From JADCCX01 sp031431475 (GTDB taxonomy: Bacteria > Pseudomonadota > Alphaproteobacteria > Rhizobiales > Beijerinckiaceae), in contig JANPDL010000031.1 of NCBI GenBank assembly GCA_031431475.1, forward strand, positions 122,872 to 186,871: a stretch of 64,000 bases of DNA. Reading direction: 5' to 3'. Shown here piece after piece: positions 8,836-16,792 of this stretch (positions within the stretch are counted from its first letter, which is position 1; each line of letters begins with the position of its first letter). A program made the translations under genes and the position numbers. A model generated the notes under the pieces. The model made no database searches, was not told the origin of the DNA, and worked only from the letters and a program-made list of their open reading frames with translations.

Positions 8836-11092
8836 ACGTTTCCCCCGATCATCCATGATGACACCACCGTCGATCGGCACGCCTGTACTACAGGTCTCGG
8901 GTCTGAACGTCTTCTATGGTCGCTCGCATGCCTTGCAGGGTGTCGATCTCACATTGCCCTCGGGTGTGCTCTCGGTCGTGGGCCGTAATGGCATGGGCAA
9001 GACCACGCTTTGCAAAACCATCATGGGTCTGGTCCCGGCGACTGGCGGCTCCGTACGGTTCCTTGGTGACGATATCCTCGGCCGCTCGCCTGCCGAAATC
9101 GCAAGACTTGGTCTTGGCTATGTTCCGCAGGGGCGGCGGCTGTGGAAATCGCTGACAGTCGACGAGCATCTGCGCCTGATGCAACGCTCGAAGCGGGGGG
9201 CGTGGACCATTGAGCGGATCTACGACACGTTCCCGCGCCTTGGCGAACGCAAGAACAACGGCGGCGGGCAGCTCTCGGGCGGCGAGCAGCAAATGCTTGC
9301 TATCTCGCGGGCATTGCTCATGAACCCGCGCCTGCTGATCATGGACGAGCCGACGGAGGGCCTTGCTCCGGTCATCGTGGCCCAGGTTGAGACCATGCTG
9401 GTCAAACTGGCTGAGCAGGGCGACGTGTCGATCCTTGTCATCGAGCAGAACATCGGTGTCGCAACCGAAATCGCGGATACCGTGGCGATCATGGTCAATG
9501 GCCGCGTCAATCGCGTCATCGACTCAGCCACGCTTGCCGGTGATCGCGATTTGCAGCAACGTCTTCTCGGCGTCGGTCGTCACAGCCATGATGAAACCGA
9601 TGGCATCATCGAGACAAGTACACCGGGCCAGCAGCAGGGAGCATCAGTCGGACCGGTGCCCAGGGGCGACGCTCCGATCCGTGTCTATATCTCCAATCCG
9701 GCCCTCCCGACCCGCTGGTCTCAACCCGTTCCCGCGACACGCATCGAAGCTGCCGCAAGAACGATGACCCGCCCTGTTCTCGCGACGCTTGACGGCCGCA
9801 GGATCGTCGAACCGACAGTCGCGGCTCGTACGATAGGTGGCGATCCCTTCGTTGTGGTTGTCGGAACGCTCGACACCAAGGGCGAGGAATTGCGCTTCAT
9901 CAACACCATCCTCAAGGAAGCCGGCGTCCGCACGAAGCTCGTGGACCTTTCAACCAGCGGTCGCAGTGCAGGCGCAGATGTGACGCCGCAGGAAGTGGCC
10001 TTGCAGCATCCGCGCGGTGCTGCTGCGCTGGCCTCGGGTGATCGTGGCGTGGCTGTGGCGGCCATGGCCGATGCCTTCAGGGTCTGGACCCTGCGGCAAC
10101 CCAACATTCTCGGCATGATCTCGGCTGCGGGTTCCGGTGGCACCGCCATGGTGACGCCTGCCATGCAAGCAATGCCGGTTGGCGTACCCAAGCTGATGAT
10201 CTCCACCATGGCTTCGGGCAACGTGCGCCAGTACGTCGGGGCAACAGATATCACCATGATGCATTCTGTCACCGACGTGCAGGGACTGAACCGTATCTCC
10301 CGCGAGGTGCTGTCCAATGGCGCGCAGGCCATGGCAGCCATGGCAAAGGGACGCCTTGAGCGGGCGAGGAAAACATCCGCGTCACGCATCAACCAGAAGG
10401 AAAAACCCATCCTTGGCATGACGATGTTCGGTGTCACGACAACTGCGGTGCAGCAGATGCAGAAACTGCTGGAAGCCGAATGGGAATGCCTGGTTTTCCA
10501 CGCCACCGGCATCGGCGGCCAGTCGATGGAAAAGCTGATCGATTCAGGCCTGATCACCGGCGTGATCGATATCACCACCACAGAAATCTGCGACATGATG
10601 ATGGGCGGCGTCCTGCCCGCAACGGAGGATCGCTTCGGCGCGGTCATCCGCACGAAGATACCCTATGTCGGTTCCGTCGGGGCGCTGGACATGGTCAACT
10701 TCGCTGCACCGGAGACAGTTCCGGCCCATTACAGGAACCGGCTGTTCTACCCGCATAATCCGCAAATCACCCTGATGCGCACCACGCCCAAAGAGAACCA
10801 GAAAATGGGCCTCTGGATCGGTGAGCGGTTGAACCTGATGGAAGGGCCGGTGCGTTTTTTCCTGCCCGAGGGTGGCGTCTCGGCGCTCGATGCGCTGGGT
10901 CAGGCCTTCGATGACGTCAGCGCGCGCGACGCCCTTTTCACAGCCATCGAAAAAACGATGCGCGTGACAGCCAACCGGCAACTCATCAGACTGCCGCACA
11001 ATATCAATGACCCCGCCTTTGCCGCCGCCGTCGTGCAAGCCTTCAGGGCCTTGCATGCCGGAAACAGCAGGCGCACGGGAACAAGGACGTGA
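8828..11092 (+). CDS. Fusion: LivF-type ABC ATPase plus UPF0261/Tm-1-like domain
   Basis: A 754-residue protein in two parts. Residues 18 to about 250 are a complete LivF-type ATPase: GRNGMGKTT (Walker A), QLSGGEQQM (signature), LLIMDEPTEGLAP (Walker B). After a linker rich in Gly, Pro and Gln (about 255-330), residues from about 339 to 745 match the UPF0261/Tm-1-like ATP-binding family: VVVVGTLDTKGEELRFI, MISAAGSGGTAMVTPAM, FHATGIGGQSMEKLI, GGVLPATEDRF. LivF is normally about 235 residues and UPF0261 proteins are normally separate, often beside the TIM-barrel protein encoded next here. There is no stop or frameshift in the linker. The start has GGGAGGAG 9 nt upstream. The biochemical role of UPF0261 in bacteria is not known to me. 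Confidence 0.9.
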   Translation: MAERFPRSSMMTPPSIGTPVLQVSGLNVFYGRSHALQGVDLTLPSGVLSVVGRNGMGKTTLCKTIMGLVPATGGSVRFLGDDILGRSPAEIARLGLGYVPQGRRLWKSLTVDEHLRLMQRSKRGAWTIERIYDTFPRLGERKNNGGGQLSGGEQQMLAISRALLMNPRLLIMDEPTEGLAPVIVAQVETMLVKLAEQGDVSILVIEQNIGVATEIADTVAIMVNGRVNRVIDSATLAGDRDLQQRLLGVGRHSHDETDGIIETSTPGQQQGASVGPVPRGDAPIRVYISNPALPTRWSQPVPATRIEAAARTMTRPVLATLDGRRIVEPTVAARTIGGDPFVVVVGTLDTKGEELRFINTILKEAGVRTKLVDLSTSGRSAGADVTPQEVALQHPRGAAALASGDRGVAVAAMADAFRVWTLRQPNILGMISAAGSGGTAMVTPAMQAMPVGVPKLMISTMASGNVRQYVGATDITMMHSVTDVQGLNRISREVLSNGAQAMAAMAKGRLERARKTSASRINQKEKPILGMTMFGVTTTAVQQMQKLLEAEWECLVFHATGIGGQSMEKLIDSGLITGVIDITTTEICDMMMGGVLPATEDRFGAVIRTKIPYVGSVGALDMVNFAAPETVPAHYRNRLFYPHNPQITLMRTTPKENQKMGLWIGERLNLMEGPVRFFLPEGGVSALDALGQAFDDVSARDALFTAIEKTMRVTANRQLIRLPHNINDPAFAAAVVQAFRALHAGNSRRTGTRT

Positions 11093-11094
11093 GA

Positions 11095-11928
11095 ATGCCC
11101 GGCATGACCAAAACAGCACTGCTCAAGAAGTTTCACGCCATGGTAAAACGTGGTGAGCCCATCATCGGCGGTGGTGCAGGCACCGGCATTTCCGCAAAAT
11201 GCGAGGAAGCAGGCGGAATCGATCTGATCGTCATCTACAATTCAGGCCGCTTCCGCATGGCCGGGCGCGGATCGCTCTCGGGTCTGATGCCCTATGGTGA
11301 TGCCAACGCCATCGTCATGGACATGGCTTCCGAGGTGTTGCCTGTTGTGAGGAAAACGCCGGTTATCGCGGGTGTTTGCGGCACGGATCCGTTCCGGAAT
11401 ATGGATATATTCCTCGACGAAGTGAAGCGCATCGGCTTCGCGGGCGTGCAGAATTTTCCGACGGTCGGCCTGATCGACGGCACCTTCCGCGCCAATCTCG
11501 AAGAGACTGGCATGGGCTTTGGCCTGGAGGTCGAGATGATTGCGCTGGCCAACAAGAAGGGCATGCTGACAACACCCTATGTCTTCTCGGAAGCTGATGC
11601 GAAAGCGATGGCGAAGGCCGGGGCCGATATCGTCGTCTGCCATCTCGGCCTCACGACGGGTGGCTCCATCGGTTCGCAGACGGGGTTGAACCTGAAGGAT
11701 TGTCCCGCTCTCGTCGACAAATGGGCCGCAGCCGCGCTCAAAATCAAGAAGGATGCGATCATCCTCGTTCACGGCGGGCCTGTGGCCGAGCCGGCGGATG
11801 CGGATTTCATCATGAAGAATACCAAGAACTGCCACGGCTTCTACGGGGCCTCCTCGATGGAGCGACTGCCGGTGGAAGTGGCGATCAGGGACCAGACACG
11901 GGCATTCAAGGCCATCAGTAGGCGTTGA
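11095..11928 (+). CDS. Phosphoenolpyruvate hydrolase family TIM-barrel protein
   Basis: About 277 residues, matching the TIM-barrel family often annotated as phosphoenolpyruvate hydrolase or TIM-barrel signal protein. Recognisable blocks are GEPIIGGGAGTGISAKCEE, GGIDLIVIYNSGRFRMAG, VIAGVCGTDPF, GVQNFPTVGLIDG and HGGPVAEP. Enzymes of the wider PEP mutase/isocitrate lyase-like fold act on C-C or C-P bonds of small acids; the true reaction of this member is unknown. ATG 11095 begins 2 nt after the preceding stop, so the gene is translationally coupled to the UPF0261 fusion. The same neighbour pair is common elsewhere, suggesting joint action. Confidence 0.82.
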   Translation: MPGMTKTALLKKFHAMVKRGEPIIGGGAGTGISAKCEEAGGIDLIVIYNSGRFRMAGRGSLSGLMPYGDANAIVMDMASEVLPVVRKTPVIAGVCGTDPFRNMDIFLDEVKRIGFAGVQNFPTVGLIDGTFRANLEETGMGFGLEVEMIALANKKGMLTTPYVFSEADAKAMAKAGADIVVCHLGLTTGGSIGSQTGLNLKDCPALVDKWAAAALKIKKDAIILVHGGPVAEPADADFIMKNTKNCHGFYGASSMERLPVEVAIRDQTRAFKAISRR

Positions 11929-11979
11929 TAACGGGGAGACACCGCGGACCAAGAGCCGCTGGTGAAGAAGGAGTGAACA

Positions 11980-14568
11980 ATGTCAGGACAGCTCATCGGG
12001 TCCCTGATCCTCTGGCTGATCGTTGCGGTTATCGTGATCGCGATTATCGTCTATCTGGTGAACTGGCTGTACCGCCGGTCATCGAAAGAGGTCTCGTTCG
12101 TCAGAACCGGACTCTTTGGTGAAAAGGTCGTCATCAATGGCGGTGCCTTCGTGCTGCCGATCATCCATGACGTCACGCCGGTCAACATGAACGTGCTGCA
12201 GATGGCGGTGACCCGTTCCAATGATAACGCCCTGATCACGCGGGACAGGATGCGTATCGATATCGATGCTGAATTCTATGTCCGTGTCCGCGCCGAACAT
12301 GAATCCGTGTCCATCGCAGCTGCAACACTGGGGCGGCGGACCATGCAGCCCGAACAGCTCCATGCGCTGCTTTCCGGCAAGTTTATCTCCGCGCTGCGCT
12401 CCGTCGCTTCCGAAATGGCGATGGAAGAGATGCATGAGCAGCGGGGAGTCTATGTGCAGCGCGTGAAAGCCGCTGCGGCCGAAGCGCTGAACCAGAACGG
12501 GCTGGAACTGGAATCGGTCGCGATCACCGACCTTGACCAGACAGACCTGCAATATTTCAATCCATCCAACCGCTTCGACGCCGAAGGCCTGACACGGCTG
12601 ATCGAGGAAATCGAAGACAAGCGGAAGCTGCGCAACGATATCGAGCAGGATTCGATGATCCGGATTCGTACCCGCAACCTGGAAGCAGAAAAGCAGGCAC
12701 TGGATATCGAGCGCGAGAGCGAAACAGCCAGGCTCGACCAGCAGCGCGACATCGAGGTCAAGCGGGCAGTGCAGCGGGCCGATGTCGCCCGTGAGCGGGC
12801 CATCCGCGACACCGAGGCAGAGCAGGCCCAGATCACATCGCGTGAAGAGATCGAGAAAGCGCGCATCTCCAACGAGCGAGGGATCAGCGAAGCACGCATC
12901 GCGTCCGAGCGGGATATCCGCCAGCAGGAAATCGAACGGACCCGCACCGTCGAGGAAGCCGAGCTTACAGCACGTGAGCAGGTCGAGAAAGCACGGATTG
13001 CCAATGATCAGGCGGTCAACATGGCCCGGATTACGTCCGAGCGGGAGATCCGCCAGCAGGAAATCGAGAGAACCAGCGCATTGGAGGCCGCCGAGATTGC
13101 GGCCCGGGAGACGACAGAACGCGCGCGCATTTTGCAGGAAGCAGCAATCAGCGCCGAGCGCATCGGGCGCGAACAGGAAACCCGCAACCGCGAGATCGAG
13201 CGCAACCGCATGATCGAGCAGGAGGATATTTCGTCGAAGGAGGTCGTGGAAACAGCGCGTATTTCCCAGGAAGAGCGTGTCCGCGCTCTGCAGATCGCCC
13301 GCAACCAGGCGCTCGACGAGGCGGAAATTGCGGCCCGCCAAGCTGTGGAAAGAGCGCGCATCACCCAGGAGACAAACATCGCAGGCGACCGGATCAAGGC
13401 GGAGCTTGCAACAAAGCAGCTTGAGATCAACCGTACCGAGGTTCTGGAAGGGGCCGAAATCAAGCGGCGCGACGCTGTGGAACGCCAGCGCATCACCGCG
13501 GAGCTTGGGATCGAAAAGGAGCGGATCAGTTCCTCGAAGACCCGTGAGGTTCTGCAGATCGAACAGAAACAGGCGATCGAAATGGCCGAGGAAAACCGCG
13601 CCATCGAGATGTCCGCAAAGAAGGTGGAACGCACGGTATCCGACCGCAGTCTGCGTCAGGCCGAGATCGCCGCCAGGCAGGATGTGGAAAAGACCGACAT
13701 TACGCGCGAACAGGTGCTGGAGGCTGCCCGCCTCGAACGTCGCCGTGCTCTGGAGCAACTGGAAGTCGCCCGCTCGCAGGCGCTGCAGGAGGCCGAAATT
13801 GCATCCCGCGAAGAGGTGGAGCGTGCACGTATCGCTTCGGATCGCGGCCTTGACGAAGCCCGTGTTGGTCGCCAGCGCGATCTGCGCAAGCTGGAGATCG
13901 AGCGCGAGCGCGATATCGAGAATGCCGCCATGGAAAAGGCCATTCTCCTCTATACCAAGTCACTGGAGGAATCCGCCGCCCAGACCAAGGCGGAGATTGC
14001 CAGAGCCAAGGCAGTGGAAGCATCCGAGCAGGTGCAGACCATGCGTGAAAGCGAAGGGGCAAAGCGGCGCAAGACTGTCGATATCCTTCACGCCGAGACC
14101 GCCGCAGAGGAAACCCGCATCGCAGCCGAAGCCGACAAGGTCCGTGCTGCTGTGGAAGCGGAGGCGCAGAAGCTGCTGTACGAGGCGGAGAACGTGCTCT
14201 CCGATGCCTCGCGCTACGGCCTCTTCCGCCGCAAGCTCCTCGACCGGATCGAGGGCATTGTGCGCGAGAGCGTCAAGCCGATGGAGAAGATAGAGGGCAT
14301 CCGCATTCTGCATGTGGATGGCTTGCACGGGATGGCGGGTGGAGGAGGCGCAGGCGGCGCGGCGCGTTCGCCCACGGACGAAGTAATCGAGTCGGCCCTG
14401 CGTTACCGCGTGCAAGCGCCGATGATCGATCAGGTGCTGAAGGAGATCGGCATCGAAGGCGGCAATCTCGCCAAGATGGGCGGACTGATGCGCGAGGCGT
14501 CGGACCTGCAGCGCGTGGCAAAGGACGCCCAGCCGCCCAAGCCGAAAGACGACGGGAAGAAGGGATAA
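11980..14568 (+). CDS. SPFH (flotillin-like) membrane protein with long hendecad coiled coil
   Basis: An 862-residue protein, about twice the usual flotillin length. Residues 6-30 are one membrane segment (LILWLIVAVIVIAIIVYLV), followed by an SPFH/band-7 domain (about 35-210; KEVSFVRTGLFGEKVVINGG, ALLSGKFISALRSVASEM). From about 215 to 690 there is an unbroken charged coiled coil built from near-repeats of 44 residues (one of 33) starting at REEIEKARI, REQVEKARI, RETTERARI, KEVVETARI, RQAVERARI and RDAVERQRI. The C-terminal part (about 700-862) has a Gly-rich hinge (GMAGGGGAGGAARSP) and a helical tail. It has AAGGAG 6-11 nt before ATG 11980. Such proteins form membrane-bound oligomeric scaffolds or cages; here it may organise the transporter or enzyme complex. 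Confidence 0.88.
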   Translation: MSGQLIGSLILWLIVAVIVIAIIVYLVNWLYRRSSKEVSFVRTGLFGEKVVINGGAFVLPIIHDVTPVNMNVLQMAVTRSNDNALITRDRMRIDIDAEFYVRVRAEHESVSIAAATLGRRTMQPEQLHALLSGKFISALRSVASEMAMEEMHEQRGVYVQRVKAAAAEALNQNGLELESVAITDLDQTDLQYFNPSNRFDAEGLTRLIEEIEDKRKLRNDIEQDSMIRIRTRNLEAEKQALDIERESETARLDQQRDIEVKRAVQRADVARERAIRDTEAEQAQITSREEIEKARISNERGISEARIASERDIRQQEIERTRTVEEAELTAREQVEKARIANDQAVNMARITSEREIRQQEIERTSALEAAEIAARETTERARILQEAAISAERIGREQETRNREIERNRMIEQEDISSKEVVETARISQEERVRALQIARNQALDEAEIAARQAVERARITQETNIAGDRIKAELATKQLEINRTEVLEGAEIKRRDAVERQRITAELGIEKERISSSKTREVLQIEQKQAIEMAEENRAIEMSAKKVERTVSDRSLRQAEIAARQDVEKTDITREQVLEAARLERRRALEQLEVARSQALQEAEIASREEVERARIASDRGLDEARVGRQRDLRKLEIERERDIENAAMEKAILLYTKSLEESAAQTKAEIARAKAVEASEQVQTMRESEGAKRRKTVDILHAETAAEETRIAAEADKVRAAVEAEAQKLLYEAENVLSDASRYGLFRRKLLDRIEGIVRESVKPMEKIEGIRILHVDGLHGMAGGGGAGGAARSPTDEVIESALRYRVQAPMIDQVLKEIGIEGGNLAKMGGLMREASDLQRVAKDAQPPKPKDDGKKG

Positions 14569-14574
14569 CGCATC

Positions 14575-15012
14575 ATGGCCCGTGTCTATGTCTCCAGCGT
14601 GATCAATGCTCCCGCCGCCAAGGTCTGGGCGCGGATTCGCGATTTCAACGGTTTGCCGAACTGGGTTCCCCCGGTGGCGGAGAGCCGCATCGAGAACGGC
14701 GAACCCGCCGACAAGGTCGGTTGCGTGCGCGCCTTCTCGCTGCGCAACGGCGACCGGTTGCGCGAACAGCTTCTCGGCCTGTCGGATTTCGACATGTTCT
14801 GCACGTACTCGATCCTGGATTCACCAATGCCGCTGACGAGCTATGTCGCGACAGTGCGGCTGACGCCGATCACAGATCAGGAGCGCACCTTCATCGAATG
14901 GTCAGCAGAATTCGACTGCACACCAGACAAGGAGCAGGAACTCATCGACGGCATCGGAACCAACGTTTTCATGAGCGGCATCGACACGCTCAAGCGCGCG
15001 TTCGGAGGCTGA
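14575..15012 (+). CDS. SRPBCC (START-like) family protein, first of a tandem pair
   Basis: A 145-residue protein of the polyketide cyclase/dehydrase or SRPBCC fold: one hydrophobic ligand cavity, no membrane segment. The opening VSSVINAPAAKVWARIRDFNG is diagnostic. It starts 6 nt after the SPFH gene and ends 1 nt before its paralogue, with which it shares RDFNG, VAES, ADKV and REQLL at matching places. In cox-type molybdenum hydroxylase operons an SRPBCC protein (CoxG) helps anchor or mature the enzyme, so that role is plausible; binding of the hydrophobic substrate is the alternative. Confidence 0.83.
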   Translation: MARVYVSSVINAPAAKVWARIRDFNGLPNWVPPVAESRIENGEPADKVGCVRAFSLRNGDRLREQLLGLSDFDMFCTYSILDSPMPLTSYVATVRLTPITDQERTFIEWSAEFDCTPDKEQELIDGIGTNVFMSGIDTLKRAFGG

Positions 15013-15013
15013 T

Positions 15014-15466
15014 GTGCCACGCGTGATCCGCAGCACCATCATCGACGCACCGGTTGACCGGCTGTGGGCGGTGCTGCGTGATTTCAACGGGCACGACAAG
15101 TATCATCCGATCGTGGCGGAGAGCGCGATCGAGCGGGGATATGCGGCCGACAAGGTGAGTTGTGTGCGCCGCTTTACACTGCAGGACGGCAGCGAACTGC
15201 GCGAGCAGTTGCTTTCACTATCCGATCTGGAAATGAGCATGAGCTACTGCCTGCTCGAAACGCCGATCCCGCTGTTCAATTATGTCGCCCATGTGCGGCT
15301 GCTGCCGGTAACCGATGGCAACCGCAGCTTCTGGCAATGGGAAGGCCGCTTCACAACTCCCGCCGGACGCGAGCAAGAGCTGGCGGATGTCGTCGGTAAC
15401 GACGTCTACGCCGCCGGCATGGAGGCCGTCCGCAGCCTGCCCGAACTGCAAATGGAAGGGGCATGA
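15014..15466 (+). CDS. SRPBCC (START-like) family protein, second of a tandem pair
   Basis: A 150-residue paralogue of the preceding gene, beginning with GTG 15014 directly after its stop (TGATGTG arrangement), so the pair is translationally coupled. Landmarks are STIIDAPVDRLWAVLRDFNG and SDLEMSMSYCLLETPIPL. No membrane anchor is seen, unlike classical CoxG. The two copies probably arose by duplication inside this operon and may form a heterodimer or handle successive ligands. It is followed 3 nt later by the FAD subunit gene. Confidence 0.83.
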   Translation: MPRVIRSTIIDAPVDRLWAVLRDFNGHDKYHPIVAESAIERGYAADKVSCVRRFTLQDGSELREQLLSLSDLEMSMSYCLLETPIPLFNYVAHVRLLPVTDGNRSFWQWEGRFTTPAGREQELADVVGNDVYAAGMEAVRSLPELQMEGA

Positions 15467-15469
15467 GCC

Positions 15470-16294
15470 ATGCCGGTTGACGTCAGGACCTGCGCGACGA
15501 TGGCCGAGGCCGCGGGCATTATCTCCGGTGACCGAAATGCCCATCTGCTTGCAGGAGGAACGATTGTCATGCGTGAAATCAATGAGGGGCGTATGACGGA
15601 TGGGGTGATCATCCGCATCGCCGACCCTGCCTTTTACCAGATCAATGCGTCCGGAGCCCGCGTCGAGCTTGGCGCGGGCGTTACCATGGCGATGGTGCTT
15701 GGCCATCGTGAGCTTGCATTCCTGCATCCCGTGGCAAAATCGGTTGGCGGTCCCGCCGTGCGCACCATGGCAACCATCGGCGGGAATCTTTTCGCACAAA
15801 CGCCCTACGGCGATTTCACCGTGGCCCTGCTGGCACTTGAAGCCCAGGTGACGCTGCAGAGTGGTTTTGGCAGCGCAAGGCAAATGCCGCTGGAGGAGTT
15901 TCTTGCAAGCCGCAGTCGCGGGGGACTGGGGCTGGTGACAGCCGTTTCATTCTCGAAACCCGCCACAACGGATGCCTTCCGGTTCCGCAAGGTCTCGCGG
16001 GTCAAGCCAAAGGGAATTTCCGTCATGAGTATAGCTGCTCATCTGCCGGTGAGTGGCGGACGCATTTCGAACGCCCGTGTCGCGTATGGTGCCATGGCAC
16101 CGACACCAATCCGTGCCAAAGGCGTCGAACGCGCGCTGGAAGGCAAGATGCTGGACGATTCCTCCATTGCCGCAGCAAAGCATGCAGCGGCGGAAGGCAC
16201 ACAACCTGCGACGGATGCCATCGCCAGCGATTGGTACCGGCGCGAGGTATTGCCCGTGCATCTCGGGCGCCTTCTTATGAACGAGGCGGGGTAG
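15470..16294 (+). CDS. Molybdenum hydroxylase FAD-binding subunit (CoxM-like)
   Basis: Medium subunit of a xanthine dehydrogenase/CO dehydrogenase family enzyme, 274 residues. It carries the two FAD-binding loops (LLAGGTIVMRE near residue 25 and TMATIGGNL near 100) and the C-terminal CO_deh_flav_C domain (RKVSRVKPKGISVMSIAAHL). It passes electrons from the 2Fe-2S subunit to the final acceptor. The gene order FAD, 2Fe-2S, large subunit, MoxR, VWA equals coxM-S-L-D-E of CO dehydrogenase clusters, though the active-site loop of the large subunit does not look like CO dehydrogenase. Confidence 0.9.
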   Translation: MPVDVRTCATMAEAAGIISGDRNAHLLAGGTIVMREINEGRMTDGVIIRIADPAFYQINASGARVELGAGVTMAMVLGHRELAFLHPVAKSVGGPAVRTMATIGGNLFAQTPYGDFTVALLALEAQVTLQSGFGSARQMPLEEFLASRSRGGLGLVTAVSFSKPATTDAFRFRKVSRVKPKGISVMSIAAHLPVSGGRISNARVAYGAMAPTPIRAKGVERALEGKMLDDSSIAAAKHAAAEGTQPATDAIASDWYRREVLPVHLGRLLMNEAG

Positions 16295-16298
16295 CATC

Positions 16299-16781
16299 AT
16301 GGCCAAAATACCCGTCCAGTTTCGCCTCAACGGTGCCGACCGGGCAGCTTTCGCTGATGGCCCTGAAAACCTCCTGAACGCCTTGCGCCGCTCGCTCGGT
16401 GATTTCGCACCGAAGTATGGCTGCGGCCAGGGGACCTGCGGGGTCTGCACCGTGCTGATTGATGGCGAACCGCAACTGTCCTGCCTGACGCTTGCGGTGT
16501 CATGCGAAGGCAAGAGCATCGAGACGACAAGTGGCCTCGCCAACGGGCCAGACCTGCACCCGCTGCAAACAGCGTTCATGGAGCATTTTGCAGCACAATG
16601 CGGTTTCTGCACGCCCGGCATGCTGATGGCCGCAAAGGCGCTCATCGACAGAAACCCGAACCCGACACGGCAGGATGTGGTGGAAGCCATTGCTGGCAAC
16701 ATCTGCCGCTGTACGGGATACGAGCCTATCATAAACGCCATCCTGTCTGTCGCCCAGACCGGCGGCATGCGCCGCGCCTGA
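16299..16781 (+). CDS. Molybdenum hydroxylase 2Fe-2S subunit (CoxS-like)
   Basis: Small subunit of 160 residues with both clusters. The plant-type ferredoxin site is CGQGTCGVCT with a fourth Cys in QLSCLTL; the second, helical cluster is CGFCTPGM with CRCTGY. All eight ligands are present, so it should be functional. It starts 4 nt after the FAD subunit and lies 11 nt before the large subunit. No export signal is visible, so the enzyme should be cytoplasmic, perhaps membrane-associated through its neighbours. Confidence 0.94.
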   Translation: MAKIPVQFRLNGADRAAFADGPENLLNALRRSLGDFAPKYGCGQGTCGVCTVLIDGEPQLSCLTLAVSCEGKSIETTSGLANGPDLHPLQTAFMEHFAAQCGFCTPGMLMAAKALIDRNPNPTRQDVVEAIAGNICRCTGYEPIINAILSVAQTGGMRRA

Positions 16782-16792
16782 GGGAGGGGATA

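Noticed and set aside
12840..13540. Regular DNA repeats resembling an array
   Set aside because: They are imperfect 132-bp units that encode hendecad coiled-coil repeats, with no uniform spacers as a CRISPR would have.
12079..13758. A 559-codon open frame antisense to the SPFH gene
   Set aside because: It mirrors the repetitive coiled-coil codons of the sense gene, has no ribosome-binding site and no recognisable domain.
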